64,000 nucleotides of DNA from Burkholderia sp. Ax-1724. GTDB taxonomy: Bacteria > Pseudomonadota > Gammaproteobacteria > Burkholderiales > Burkholderiaceae. The stretch spans positions 1 through 64,000 of the forward strand of contig NZ_VWWL01000028.1 in NCBI RefSeq assembly GCF_011752995.1, read 5' to 3'. This document shows positions 8,269 to 17,399 of the stretch, one piece after another. Position numbers and translations under genes: made by a program. Each line of letters begins with the position of its first letter. Position 1 is the first letter of the stretch. Below the pieces are notes generated by a model. The model was not told the DNA's origin. It was given only the letters and a program-made list of their open reading frames with translations, and searched no databases.

Positions 8269-9779
8269 GACTGACCTCCTGCAATGAGTTGATACACCTG
8301 GTCCTCCGAAAGATGTTCGCCGGCAATCTCGGCGACCTTGCGCCGGTCGCGCAAAACGGCGATCTTGTGGCTGACGCGCACCACTTCGCTCATTTCGGAG
8401 GAGATGAACAGAATCGCGAGGCCTTTCGCGCACAGCGAGCGCACGCGGTCCATGATCTCGAACTTCGCGGCCACGTCGATGCCGCGTGTCGGCTCGTCCA
8501 GAATCAGGAGTTTGGGCTCCGTGGCAAGCCAGCGCGCCAGCAGTACTTTCTGCTGATTGCCGCCCGACAGCAGCCCGATCGGCTGCTCGGCGTCGTGTGC
8601 CTTGATGCCGAGTTGCGCGATGTACTGCTCGGCCATTTTCCGCTGGCGGGCGTAGCTCAGCGGACGCCACCAGCCGCGTCGCGCCTGCAATGCCAGGATG
8701 ATGTTCTCCCGGATCGACAATGCGGCGACGATGCCTTCCTTCTTGCGGTCCTCGGGACAACAGGCGATGCCGTGGCGCACCGCGTCGCGCGGTGAAGCGA
8801 GCTTCACGCTGTGCCCGTCGATCCGCATCGTTCCGGTGTCCGCGCGTTCGGCGCCGAACACCAGCCGCGCAGTCTCGGTGCGGCCCGAGCCGAGCAGTCC
8901 CGCAAGGCCGACGATCTGGCCGGGGCATACGTCGAGATCGACGGGACTCATCAGCCCGCGCCGCCCTACTCCCTGCATGGAAAGGAAAGGCGCAGCCGCG
9001 CTCGCCGAACGTGCAGCGTCCGACGCATCGGCCTTGAGCGCCTCGTTCGCGCCTTCGCGGCCGGTCATCTTGGCCACCAGTACGTCGACGGGCAAGTCTT
9101 TGGCCAGATACTCGCCTTCGCGCGTGCCATTGCGCATCACGGTAATGCGGTCCGATACCGCATAGGTCTGTTCGAGAAAGTGCGTCACGAACAGAATCGC
9201 CATGCCCGCTTCCCTCAAGCGGCGCAGCACGGCGAAAAGCCGCGCGACTTCGCCGTCGTCGAGACTCGAAGTGGGTTCGTCGAGAATCAGCACGCTCGCG
9301 TCAACCGACACGGCGCGCGCAATCGCCACCATCTGCTGAACCGCAATCGGATAGGAGTCCAGCGAACGCGTGACGTCGACGAACAGATCCAGCGCGGCCA
9401 GGGCCTCGCGCGCTTTGGTATTGATCGCCTTCCAGTCGATCGTTCCGCGCTTCTTCGGATGCCGGCCGGCAAAGATGTTTTCGGCCACCGACAGGTTCGG
9501 ACAAAGATTCACTTCCTGGTAGAGCGTCTGGATGCCGGCCGCTTCGGCTTCGAGCGGCGCGGCGAAGCGGACCGGCCGCCCGCCAAGGCGAATCTCGCCG
9601 AGATCATGCGGAAACACGCCCGTCAGCACATTGATGAGCGTGGATTTTCCCGCGCCGTTCTGGCCCATCAGCGTATGAATCTCACCGGAGAAAAGCCGGA
9701 AATCGACCTGCTGCAACGCCTTGACGCCCGGGAACGTCTTGTCGATGCCGGTCATTTCGAGAATGGGTAGGTCGCTCAT
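8265..9779 (-). CDS. Sugar ABC transporter ATP-binding protein (double domain)
   Basis: A 504-residue peripheral ATPase with two ABC domains, typical of ribose/arabinose/galactofuranose importers. Domain 1 has Walker A GQNGAGKST near residue 38, signature YPIAVQQMVAIARAV and Walker B VLILDEPTSSLD. Domain 2 has the degenerate Walker A GLLGSGRTE usual in this family, signature LSGGNQQKVLLARWL and Walker B LLILDEPTRGIDV. It heads the block ATPase, permease, permease, mutarotase-like, galM. The 164 bases upstream hold no binding-protein gene, which in this family normally comes first. Confidence 0.93.
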   Translation of the reverse strand: MSDLPILEMTGIDKTFPGVKALQQVDFRLFSGEIHTLMGQNGAGKSTLINVLTGVFPHDLGEIRLGGRPVRFAAPLEAEAAGIQTLYQEVNLCPNLSVAENIFAGRHPKKRGTIDWKAINTKAREALAALDLFVDVTRSLDSYPIAVQQMVAIARAVSVDASVLILDEPTSSLDDGEVARLFAVLRRLREAGMAILFVTHFLEQTYAVSDRITVMRNGTREGEYLAKDLPVDVLVAKMTGREGANEALKADASDAARSASAAAPFLSMQGVGRRGLMSPVDLDVCPGQIVGLAGLLGSGRTETARLVFGAERADTGTMRIDGHSVKLASPRDAVRHGIACCPEDRKKEGIVAALSIRENIILALQARRGWWRPLSYARQRKMAEQYIAQLGIKAHDAEQPIGLLSGGNQQKVLLARWLATEPKLLILDEPTRGIDVAAKFEIMDRVRSLCAKGLAILFISSEMSEVVRVSHKIAVLRDRRKVAEIAGEHLSEDQVYQLIAGGQS

Positions 9780-9943
9780 GATCTTCTCGAATAATCTTCG
9801 CGAGACCCGCGCAAGGCCGCGCCGAAATGGTTAGGGAACCGTAGTGAATCACCCGGGCGCTTCATGCGCGCCGTCGCAGTTAACTCGGACCGCGCTTGCC
9901 GCACCGGAATCGGCCGCACCGCATGGTAGCGCACGGCAAGCGT

Positions 9944-10873
9944 TCAGTGACCGAAGGCCTCGACCTCGACGTGCCTGCCGAGCAGGAACGCGTCGGCGAC
10001 GAGGCGCAACGGACGCACGTCCACGTCGTCGATGCCCTGCGCGATAAGCTCGTGAAAGCGCTCGTAGAGCGCCGCGTATTCGCGCTCGGCTTCGAGCTCG
10101 ACCGGCTCGCCCGCGATAGCGAGGCGCTTGCCGCCCGCCGCGATCGAGAGCAAACCGTCGGTCGTTTCGACATCGATTTCCCATTGCTCGACAGGGCCGT
10201 GGCGCCAGTCGAATTCGGCGCGCACCGGCACGCCGTCGGTATCGATGCAATCGAGTTCGGCGGCGATCGGCGTCGAGCAGTCGCGCGGCACATGCAGCGT
10301 CGCGCCGCGCAGCAGCACCTCGCGCGGCAAGATGCGCGTGACGATCGAGAGCGCGTTGATGCCCGGATCGAACACGCCGAGCCCGCCCGGCTCCCAGATC
10401 CATTGCTGGCCCGGATGCCAGCGGCGCACGTCTTCCTTCCAGCGCACGTGCACGGCGCGAAGCGTTCTCCCGGCGAGCCACGCGCGCGCCGGTTCGACGG
10501 CGCTCGCACAGCGCGAATGCCACGTCGCGAACAGCGTACGGCCGCGTTTTTGCGCAAGCTCGCGCAATGCCTCGACTTCGCTCACGCTCGCGCCCGGCGG
10601 TTTTTCGAGCATCACATGCTTGCCTGCTTCGAGCACGGCGCGCGCCTGCGCATAACGCACCTGGGGTGGCGCGCAGAGCGAGACGGCGTCGAGGTCGGGC
10701 TCGGCGGCCAGCAGCGCGCCGATATCGGTGTAGTTGCGCACGCGCTCCACCTGCGCATTGCGGCTCGCGCTGGCCACGAGCTCGAAGCCCGCATTGCCGG
10801 CGATGGCGGGCAGGTGCTGGTCGCGCGCGATCTTGCCGACGCCGACGATACCCAGCTTGTACGACGCATTCAT
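9944..10873 (-). CDS. L-arabinose 1-dehydrogenase (Gfo/Idh/MocA family)
   Basis: A 309-residue cytoplasmic NAD(P)-dependent dehydrogenase that oxidises L-arabinose (and often D-galactose) at C1 to the lactone, the first step of the nonphosphorylative pathway. The Rossmann motif GVGKIA lies at residues 11-16 and the catalytic-Lys motif E-K-P-P at 90-93. The blocks VRWKEDVRRWHPGQQWIWE and LGVFDPGINALS, and the exact length, closely resemble the Azospirillum brasilense enzyme as I remember it. ATG 10873 is chosen because GGAG lies six bases upstream; a GTG at 10888 is an alternative. It follows the 2-keto-3-deoxyarabonate dehydratase gene in the same run. Confidence 0.88.
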   Translation of the reverse strand: MNASYKLGIVGVGKIARDQHLPAIAGNAGFELVASASRNAQVERVRNYTDIGALLAAEPDLDAVSLCAPPQVRYAQARAVLEAGKHVMLEKPPGASVSEVEALRELAQKRGRTLFATWHSRCASAVEPARAWLAGRTLRAVHVRWKEDVRRWHPGQQWIWEPGGLGVFDPGINALSIVTRILPREVLLRGATLHVPRDCSTPIAAELDCIDTDGVPVRAEFDWRHGPVEQWEIDVETTDGLLSIAAGGKRLAIAGEPVELEAEREYAALYERFHELIAQGIDDVDVRPLRLVADAFLLGRHVEVEAFGH

Positions 10874-10923
10874 GAGTGTCTCCGTCACCTTGTTATTCTG
10901 ACTGGAACTGGATCGCTACCGGG

Positions 10924-11853
10924 CTATTTCGCCCAGCGCAGCACGAGCGGGTCGAGCCGGCGAGCGATATCGACCAGTTCCTTGCGCGTCTCGGGATGCA
11001 TCGAGGGTAGCGGATGACGCGGCAGTTCGCAGTCGATCACGCCGCCTTCCTTCATCAGCGACTTGCAGGCGAGCAGACCCGCCTGGCGGTTTTCGTGATT
11101 GATCAGCGGGAGCCACTTCTGATAGAGCGCGAAGGCTTCGTCGGTGCGGCCCTGACGATGCGCTTCGATAATCGGGCGAATGCCGTCCGGAAAGCCGCCG
11201 CCCGTCATCGAGCCGGTTGCGCCCGCGTTGAGGTCCGCGAGCAGCGTGATGCCTTCTTCGCCGTCCCATGGTCCTTCGGCCGCCTCGCCCGCGAGCCTGA
11301 TGAGTTCGCGCAGTTTGTTCGCCGCGCCTGGCGTTTCGATCTTGAAGTACGAGACCTGCTCGATCTCGCGCGCCATGCGCGCGAGGAACGCGGCGCTCAG
11401 CACCGTGCCGCTCGCGGGCGCGTCCTGGATCATGATCGGAATGTCGATCGCGTCGGACACGCGCGCGTAGAAGTCGTAAATCTGCGGCTCGGGCACGCGA
11501 AAGGTCGCGCCGTGATACGGCGGCATCAGCATGACCATCGCCGCGCCCTGCTCCTGCGCGCGCCTGCTGCGCGCGGCGGCCACGTTCGTGCCATAGTGCG
11601 TGGTCGTGACGATCACGGGCACGCGGCCCGCCACGTGTTCGAGCACGCTGCGCGTGATGATCTCGCGCTCGTCGTCCGAGAGCGAGAACTGCTCCGAGAA
11701 ATTCGCGAGAATGCACAACCCGTCCGAGCCCGTGTCGATCATGAAGTCGACGGCGCGCTTCTGGCTGCGCAAATCGAGTTCGCCGGTTTCGGTAAAGGTT
11801 GTCGGCACGACGGGGAAAATGCCCTGATAACGGGGCGTACGGCTCGTAGTCAT
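10924..11853 (-). CDS. 2-keto-3-deoxy-L-arabonate dehydratase (DHDPS/NAL superfamily)
   Basis: A 309-residue TIM-barrel lyase that converts L-2-keto-3-deoxyarabonate to alpha-ketoglutaric semialdehyde through a Schiff base. The catalytic Lys is K171 in YFKIETPGAANKL. Flanking blocks GIFPVVPTTFTETGELDL, ILANFSEQFSLSDDE and GSMTGGGFPDGIRPI match the Azospirillum-type enzyme as I remember it, rather than an aldolase. ATG 11853 has AGGA nine bases upstream. It sits between the 1-dehydrogenase and an MFS gene in the arabinose operon. The product should need a semialdehyde dehydrogenase, which is not in this operon. Confidence 0.88.
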   Translation of the reverse strand: MTTSRTPRYQGIFPVVPTTFTETGELDLRSQKRAVDFMIDTGSDGLCILANFSEQFSLSDDEREIITRSVLEHVAGRVPVIVTTTHYGTNVAAARSRRAQEQGAAMVMLMPPYHGATFRVPEPQIYDFYARVSDAIDIPIMIQDAPASGTVLSAAFLARMAREIEQVSYFKIETPGAANKLRELIRLAGEAAEGPWDGEEGITLLADLNAGATGSMTGGGFPDGIRPIIEAHRQGRTDEAFALYQKWLPLINHENRQAGLLACKSLMKEGGVIDCELPRHPLPSMHPETRKELVDIARRLDPLVLRWAK

Positions 11854-11893
11854 ATCGTCAGTCCTGCTTGAGAAAGAATCAGCGTCCACGCTT

Positions 11894-13234
11894 TCACGAC
11901 CCGCTCGCGGCACGCGGCGGCGTGCGCAACGCCGCGCGCACGGCGAACGTCACGAGCACCGCGAACACGAGCGTGGCCGCGAGAAAGTATAGGCCGGCCG
12001 CGAGGCTGCCCGTTGCGTCCTTGATGAGCCCGATGCCATAGGGGCCGAAATAGCCGCCGAGATTGGCAAGCGAATTGATCGTCGCGATCCCGACGGCCGC
12101 GCTCGCGCCCGTCAGAAACTCGCCGGGCAGCGCCCAGACCACGGCCTGAATCGAATAGATCGAGAAAGCGGTCAGGCAGATAAACAGCAGTTGCAGCGCC
12201 GGCGCGCGGAACCATGCGCTTGCGGCCATCGTCAGCGCCGCGGCGGCAGAGACCACGACGATATGGCCGTAGCGTTCGCGATGCCTGTCCGAATGACGCG
12301 GCACGACGAGCAGCCCCACCACCGCGAACAGATACGGCACGGCGGAAAGCAGGCCCGCCGTCGAATCGCTCACGCCGAACGCCTTGATGATGGTCGGCAA
12401 CCAGAGCGACAAACCATAGATGCACAGCGGAAACGGCAGGAACAGCAGCGCGAGCAGCAGCACGCGGTGATCCTTGAGCGCACTGAACGGATTGCGATGC
12501 GTGTCGAGCTGGTAGGCGCGCTGGTCGGCGGCAAGCTCGCGCTCGATCCAGCGGCGCTCGGTTTCGCCGAGCCAATGCGCGTGCGCGGGCGACTCCGGCA
12601 ACAGACGCAGCGTGGGAATGCACAGCAGCACGGCCGGCAAGCCGCTCACGACGAACAGCGTCTGCCAGTTCGACATGCCGAGAAAGCCGTGCGTTTCGAG
12701 CAGCGCGCCGGCGATCGGGCCGGTAACGATGCCCGCGATGGGCTGAGCGAGTACCAGCAGACCGATCACGCGCGCGCGGTGGCGCATCGGAAACCAGTGT
12801 GTGAGGAAATACAGAATGCCGGGATAGAGCCCGGCCTCGGCCGCGCCCAACAGAAAGCGCAGCGCATAGAAACTGGTCGGGCCGCTCACGAGCGCCATCG
12901 CCATCGTGATCACGCCCCACGTGAAGAGAATTCGCGCGAACCATACGCGCGCGCCGAAGCGCGCGAGCGCGAGATTGCTCGGCACTTCGCAGAGGAAATA
13001 GCCGATAAAGAAGAGGCCCGCGCCGAGTCCATAGGCGGCATCGGACAGGCCCACGGCCGCGTTCATATGCAGCTTCGCGAAGCCGACCACCGTGCGATCG
13101 ACATACGCGACCACGTAGATCAGCGCGAGAAACGGCACGAGCCGGCGCGCGATATGGCCGACGATCTGCTTTTCCTCTCCGCTTTCAGCGGCCGCCGGCG
13201 CGACCGCCTCACCGGATTGCAACGCGTTCGTCAT
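11894..13234 (-). CDS. MFS transporter, anion:cation symporter type
   Basis: A 446-residue inner-membrane carrier with about 12 hydrophobic spans. It shows the ACS-family signature YVDRTVVGFAKLHMN near residue 45 and the amphipathic loop LARFGARVWFARILFTWG. The first 30 residues are acidic and cytosolic. It lies 145 bases after the L-arabonate dehydratase gene and 40 bases before the dehydratase/lyase gene, within the arabinose operon. It may import arabinose, an arabonate or another sugar acid as an alternative to the ABC importer. Complete, with no frame breaks. Confidence 0.88.
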   Translation of the reverse strand: MTNALQSGEAVAPAAAESGEEKQIVGHIARRLVPFLALIYVVAYVDRTVVGFAKLHMNAAVGLSDAAYGLGAGLFFIGYFLCEVPSNLALARFGARVWFARILFTWGVITMAMALVSGPTSFYALRFLLGAAEAGLYPGILYFLTHWFPMRHRARVIGLLVLAQPIAGIVTGPIAGALLETHGFLGMSNWQTLFVVSGLPAVLLCIPTLRLLPESPAHAHWLGETERRWIERELAADQRAYQLDTHRNPFSALKDHRVLLLALLFLPFPLCIYGLSLWLPTIIKAFGVSDSTAGLLSAVPYLFAVVGLLVVPRHSDRHRERYGHIVVVSAAAALTMAASAWFRAPALQLLFICLTAFSIYSIQAVVWALPGEFLTGASAAVGIATINSLANLGGYFGPYGIGLIKDATGSLAAGLYFLAATLVFAVLVTFAVRAALRTPPRAASGS

Positions 13235-13379
13235 ACTGTCTCCTTGATTGCGCTCGCCAGCCGACGTCGTGCCGCGCCGCCGGCTGGCGCGTCGGGCACG
13301 CGGATGGCCGCGTCGCGCACGGCCATCGAGCGGGCGTCAGCCGGCGAGCCGGATCGCCCTGATTAGTTTTTTAAATCCG

Positions 13380-15131
13380 TCAATGCGAGTGACGCGGCAC
13401 GGCCGACCCGCGCTTGCCGACGAGAAAGTCGAGATCGCAGCCCTCATCGGCTTGCAGCACATGATCGACATAGAGGCGCGCGTAACCGCCCTTGCCCATC
13501 TGCTCCGCCACGCCGGGCGCGGCGGCGGGATCGACGTCGCTCAAGCGGCGCTTCAGTTCTTCGTCGCTGATGTCGAGATGCAGGCGCCCCGCTTCGCAGT
13601 CCAGTTCGATCCAGTCGCCGTTGCGCACCGCCGCCAGCGGTCCGCCCGCCGCCGCTTCGGGCGCGACGTGCAGCACCACCGTGCCGTAGGCCGTGCCGCT
13701 CATGCGTGCATCGGAAATCCGCACCATGTCCTTCACGCCCTGGCGCAGCAGCTTGGGCGGCAGGCCCATGTTGCCGACCTCGGCCATGCCGGGGTAGCCG
13801 CGCGGACCGCAGTTCTTCATCACGAGAATCGAGTCCTTGTCGACGTCGAGCGATTCGTCGCCGATCGTCGCCTTGTAGTGATCGAAGTTCTCGAACACGA
13901 CGGCACGGCCGCGATGCTTCAAAAGCTCGGGGGTAGCCGCCGACGGCTTCAACACCGCGCCGCGCGGCGCGAGATTACCGCGCAGGATGCAGATGCCGCC
14001 GTCCGCGATAAGCGGATTGTCGATCTGGCGAATCACCTCGTCGTTATAGTTGGGCGCTTCGCGCACGTTGTCCCAGAGGGATTTGCCGTTGACCGTCAAC
14101 GCGCCCGGATGCGGCAGCAGGTTCGCTTCGCCGAGCCGGCGCAGCACCGCCGGCAGGCCGCCCGCGTAATAGAACTCTTCCATCAGGAAGCGGCCAGAAG
14201 GCTGAAGATCGACGATGGTCGGCGTATTGCGGCCAATGCGCTGCCAGTCTTCGAGTTCGAGATGCACGCCGATGCGGCCCGCAATCGCCTTCAGGTGAAT
14301 CACCGCATTGGTCGAGCCGCCGATCGCCGCATTGGTGCGAATCGCGTTCTCGAACGCTTCGCGCGTGAGGATCTTCGAGAGCGTCAGGTCTTCGAGCGCC
14401 ATCTGCACGATGCGGATGCCCGACATATGCGCGAGCACGTAACGGCGCGCATCGACGGCGGGAATCGCGGCGTTGTGCGGCAGCGAAACGCCGAGCGATT
14501 CGGCCATGCAGGCCATCGTCGAGGCCGTGCCCATCGTGTTGCAGGTGCCCGCCGAGCGCGACATGCCCGCTTCGGCCGCGAGGAAATGATGCAGGTCGAT
14601 CTCGCCCGCCTTCAGCGATTCGTGCAGCCGCCACACCGCCGTGCCCGAGCCGATGTCCTGGCCTTCGAGCTTGCCGTTCAGCATCGGGCCGCCCGTCACG
14701 ACGATGGCCGGCACGTCCACGCTCGCCGCGCCCATCAGCAGCGCGGGCGTGGTCTTGTCGCAGCCGCACAGCAGCACGACGGCGTCGATCGGGTTGCCGC
14801 GAATCGCCTCTTCCACGTCCATCGCGGCGAGATTGCGCGTGAGCATGGCCGAGGGGCGCAGGTTCGATTCGCCGTTCGAGAACACCGGGAATTCGACCGG
14901 AAAGCCGCCCGCCTCGTAGATGCCGCGCTTCACGTGTTCGGCGAGCTTGCGGAAATGCGAGTTGCAGGGCGTCAGCTCCGACCACGTATTGCAGATGCCG
15001 ACGATCGGCCTGCCGTCGAATTCGTGCTCGGGAATGCCCTGGTTCTTCATCCAGCTTCGGTACATGAAGCCGTTTTTATCCGTGGTGCCGAACCACTGTT
15101 GGGAGCGTAGTTTGGGTTTGGTTGCCGACAT
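13380..15131 (-). CDS. L-arabonate dehydratase (IlvD/Edd family)
   Basis: A 583-residue cytoplasmic iron-sulfur dehydratase. It should convert L-arabonate to 2-keto-3-deoxy-L-arabonate, feeding the lyase-family enzyme downstream. Likely cluster ligands are Cys56 (WSELTPCN), Cys124 (LCGCDKTTPA) and Cys197 (GTCNTMGTAS); Lys126 is at the position carbamylated in related sugar-acid dehydratases. Length fits the pentonate branch, shorter than IlvD or Edd. It is the first gene of the minus-strand arabinose run, with 347 bases of non-coding DNA upstream. IlvD itself is unlikely given the neighbours. Confidence 0.9.
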   Translation of the reverse strand: MSATKPKLRSQQWFGTTDKNGFMYRSWMKNQGIPEHEFDGRPIVGICNTWSELTPCNSHFRKLAEHVKRGIYEAGGFPVEFPVFSNGESNLRPSAMLTRNLAAMDVEEAIRGNPIDAVVLLCGCDKTTPALLMGAASVDVPAIVVTGGPMLNGKLEGQDIGSGTAVWRLHESLKAGEIDLHHFLAAEAGMSRSAGTCNTMGTASTMACMAESLGVSLPHNAAIPAVDARRYVLAHMSGIRIVQMALEDLTLSKILTREAFENAIRTNAAIGGSTNAVIHLKAIAGRIGVHLELEDWQRIGRNTPTIVDLQPSGRFLMEEFYYAGGLPAVLRRLGEANLLPHPGALTVNGKSLWDNVREAPNYNDEVIRQIDNPLIADGGICILRGNLAPRGAVLKPSAATPELLKHRGRAVVFENFDHYKATIGDESLDVDKDSILVMKNCGPRGYPGMAEVGNMGLPPKLLRQGVKDMVRISDARMSGTAYGTVVLHVAPEAAAGGPLAAVRNGDWIELDCEAGRLHLDISDEELKRRLSDVDPAAAPGVAEQMGKGGYARLYVDHVLQADEGCDLDFLVGKRGSAVPRHSH

Positions 15132-15478
15132 GGGTGCGTGGTGTGGGATTCAATGTTCGGCTTAGTCTAGGGATAAACGCGATATCCTTCTAATGAAATA
15201 TTCGCTCTTTCTCATATCAAAACCGGCATTGGTATAAACACCTAAGGCCATGGGAAGCCCGGCGGGCCCACGATTTCCGCCTGCTACACCCCCGATGATC
15301 GGCACATTAAGGCGTGCGAGCCGCGCAAGTGACGGGCCGCCGCATCGAGATCGAGCCGCTGCTCACGCACGAGCCGTGCAGCGAGTGAAACCGATATGCG
15401 GAGTACTGCTTAGGTATGTTGCCGGCTCGTGGAACGATCCGCGGCGCGCGGACGGATTCCGCGCGCCGGCCACGTCGT
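15132..15478. other. Intergenic region: promoter of the arabinose run and a terminator
   Basis: No gene is recognised. Next to the dehydratase start the sequence is AT-rich (15165-15240), and on the minus strand a TTGATA followed about 16 bases later by TTTCAT could be a promoter. No LacI-type box like those at 16.3 and 21.1 kb is seen. On the far side, a perfect GC-rich stem-loop at 15442-15468 lies just past the stop of the HAD gene. A short minus-strand open stretch near 15300-15390 may be a gene remnant but has no start and is not recognisable. Confidence 0.4.
15442..15468 (-). terminator. Stem-loop after the HAD phosphatase gene
   Basis: CGGCGCGCGG (15442-15451) pairs perfectly with CCGCGCGCCG (15459-15468) around a seven-base loop. 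It begins 10 bases downstream of the minus-strand HAD stop. There is no run of T after it, so it is a probable but not classical intrinsic terminator. Confidence 0.5.
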
Positions 15479-16147
15479 CTAAACGAAAACGTCCAGCCGT
15501 TCGGCAAGCTCGCCGAATCCTTCGAGCACCATGTCCGGCGACATTCGCTGGCACTGCTCGCGATCGCCGTAACCGTAAGCGGCCCAGCACGCGTGAGCGC
15601 CGATATTGCGCGCGAGCCCCAGATCGGCATGCGTGTCGCCGACCACGACGATCTGCTCCGGCAAGACATCGGGAAACGCCGGCGCGATCAAGGTGCTATA
15701 ACACGCCGGATCGGGCTTCTTCGCGATGCCCGGTGGATCGCAAACGAGCAGATCGATAAAGCGGCCAATACCGAAATGATCGATGGCCTGTTGCACCGCG
15801 GCTTCCGATTTGTTACTGGCGATCACCATCGCCACGCCCTTCTGCTTCAAAGCCGCCAAAGTCCGCTCGACGTCCGGAAAGATAAACGAGTGAGCGAGAC
15901 CATGCTGCAGATAGAGCGCGCGATACGTCGCCGCCCACTGCCCGGCGCCGTCCGTGCCGAGGCGCCCGTCCGTCAGCATCGACATCGCTTCGCTCATCAC
16001 CACACCGGCTGCGATCGCGGCTTCGAGGCGATCGGGTGCGGGCCGCTCGACGCCATAGTGATCGAAAGTCAGATTGATGCAGTGACGAATGGCGTCATGA
16101 CTGCCGCACAGCGTACCGTCGAAATCGAGGATGCAAAGTCTGATCAT
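15479..16147 (-). CDS. HAD-superfamily phosphatase (phosphoglycolate-phosphatase-like)
   Basis: A 222-residue soluble hydrolase with all four HAD motifs: nucleophile ILDFDGTLCGS near residue 6, ASNKSEAAVQ (motif II Ser), the Lys of GIAKKPDPACYS, and VVGDTHADLGLARNIGA (motif IV Asp). The alpha-helical cap follows motif I, as in Gph-type enzymes. ATG 16147 is chosen because the family starts one residue before the DFDGT strand; the upstream extension reads through promoter DNA. It is divergent from the LacI regulator. The substrate is probably a small phosphorylated metabolite, possibly a sugar phosphate; not determined. Confidence 0.85.
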   Translation of the reverse strand: MIRLCILDFDGTLCGSHDAIRHCINLTFDHYGVERPAPDRLEAAIAAGVVMSEAMSMLTDGRLGTDGAGQWAATYRALYLQHGLAHSFIFPDVERTLAALKQKGVAMVIASNKSEAAVQQAIDHFGIGRFIDLLVCDPPGIAKKPDPACYSTLIAPAFPDVLPEQIVVVGDTHADLGLARNIGAHACWAAYGYGDREQCQRMSPDMVLEGFGELAERLDVFV

Positions 16148-16300
16148 AAAAACCCGCAAAATAATGAAAACGTCGTCACTGACAGAGTGATGAGCGTAGC
16201 CGCCCGCATACGCTATCGTGTTACCCTTCAACAGGTCAGTGCCCGAGTGTCGGCGTACCCAGGTACGAGCGGCAATTCACAACGCGACACTCAATAATTC

Positions 16301-16315
16301 AGATAACGATTGCAA
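16301..16315. promoter_or_regulatory. LacI-type operator-like box before the LacI gene
   Basis: AGATAACGATTGCAA ends six bases before the ATG of the regulator. It shares ACGATTGCAA and the same spacing with TGACAACGATTGCAA at 20938-20952, and its core matches the palindrome at 21122-21135. The position over the ribosome site suggests autorepression. Inferred from sequence similarity alone. Confidence 0.5.
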
Positions 16316-16320
16316 GCTCC

Positions 16321-17349
16321 ATGGCTCCGGTTAGTTTAAACGACGTCGCTCGCGCGGCCGGTTGTTCCGCCTCTACGGTTTCGCGCGTACTGCGCACGCC
16401 GCACGTCGTGCGCGATGAAGTCGTGCAGCGCGTGCTCGCGGCCGTGCGCAAGCTCGGCTACACCCCGAACAACGCGGCGCGGGCGCTGCGCTCGCGCCGC
16501 ACGCGAATGATCGGCGCCGTGCTGCCCACGCTTGAACATGCGATCTACGCTCGCCTCGCCAATGCGCTCGAAAGCGATCTCGCGGCCGACGGCTACTCGC
16601 TGATCGTCACGACCTCGGGATTCGACGCGCACAAGGAACTGGAGCAGACGCAACTGATGATCGAGCGCGGCGCGGAAGGCGTGGTGCTCGTGGGCGATGC
16701 GCACGAGCGCGCGCTCTACGAATTCCTGAGCCTGCGCAACGTGCCGTATATCAACACCTATGTCTATACGCGGCAAGCGGCGCATCCGTGCGTCGGCTTC
16801 GACAACCGGCGCGCGGCGCGGCAGGCCACCGACTATCTGCTGAGCCTCGGCCATACCGGGATCGCGATGCTCACCGGCGTACGCAAGGACAACGACCGCG
16901 TTCGCGCGCGCATCCAGGGTGTCGAGGAAGCATTGAAGGAACGCGGCCTGACGATCGCGCAGGAACGCATCATCGAAGGGCCTTATTCGATTACGGCCGG
17001 ACGCAACGGCATGCGCCGGCTGCTGAATCTTGCCGTGCGGCCCGAGGCCGTCATCTGCACGAGCGACATTCTCGCGTTCGGCTGTCTCGCGGAATGCGTG
17101 AGCGCGGGCATTGCCGTGCCGCGCGAACTGTCGATCACCGGCTTCGACGACCTCGACTTCGCCGCGCATCTGAACCCGCCGCTCACGACGATGCAGGTTC
17201 CCGCGATTGAAATGGGCACCCAGGCCGGGCGCTTTCTGATCGATACGCTGGAGGGCAAGTCGCCGCTCGACCGCGTCGAGCTCGAAGCACGGCTCATCAT
17301 TCGCGGCACCACGGGACAGCCGGCCGCTTCGAAGAAACGCCGCGCCTGA
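16321..17349 (+). CDS. LacI-family transcriptional regulator
   Basis: A 342-residue repressor with an N-terminal LacI helix-turn-helix and hinge (SLNDVARAAGCSASTVSRVL at residues 4-23, then NNAARALRSRRTRMIGAVLP), followed by a periplasmic-binding-like ligand domain ending in ITGFDDLDFAAHLNPPLTT. The ligand domain is of the sugar-binding type. Similar boxes lie over its own start and in the divergent promoter at 20.86-21.19 kb, so it probably controls the MFS and glucuronyl hydrolase transcripts and itself. The ligand is likely a sugar acid or a glycoside product, by inference. Confidence 0.9.
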   Translation: MAPVSLNDVARAAGCSASTVSRVLRTPHVVRDEVVQRVLAAVRKLGYTPNNAARALRSRRTRMIGAVLPTLEHAIYARLANALESDLAADGYSLIVTTSGFDAHKELEQTQLMIERGAEGVVLVGDAHERALYEFLSLRNVPYINTYVYTRQAAHPCVGFDNRRAARQATDYLLSLGHTGIAMLTGVRKDNDRVRARIQGVEEALKERGLTIAQERIIEGPYSITAGRNGMRRLLNLAVRPEAVICTSDILAFGCLAECVSAGIAVPRELSITGFDDLDFAAHLNPPLTTMQVPAIEMGTQAGRFLIDTLEGKSPLDRVELEARLIIRGTTGQPAASKKRRA

Positions 17350-17399
17350 GCAAGCGCGCGGCTGCGCGGCGCGCGGACCATACGGCCCGCGAGGCTGCC

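Noticed and set aside
13248..15110. Plus-strand open frame of 620 codons opposite L-arabonate dehydratase
   Set aside because: A composition-driven shadow: the opposite strand encodes a complete Fe-S dehydratase with all ligands, and the shadow peptide is low-complexity His/Arg/Ala-rich.
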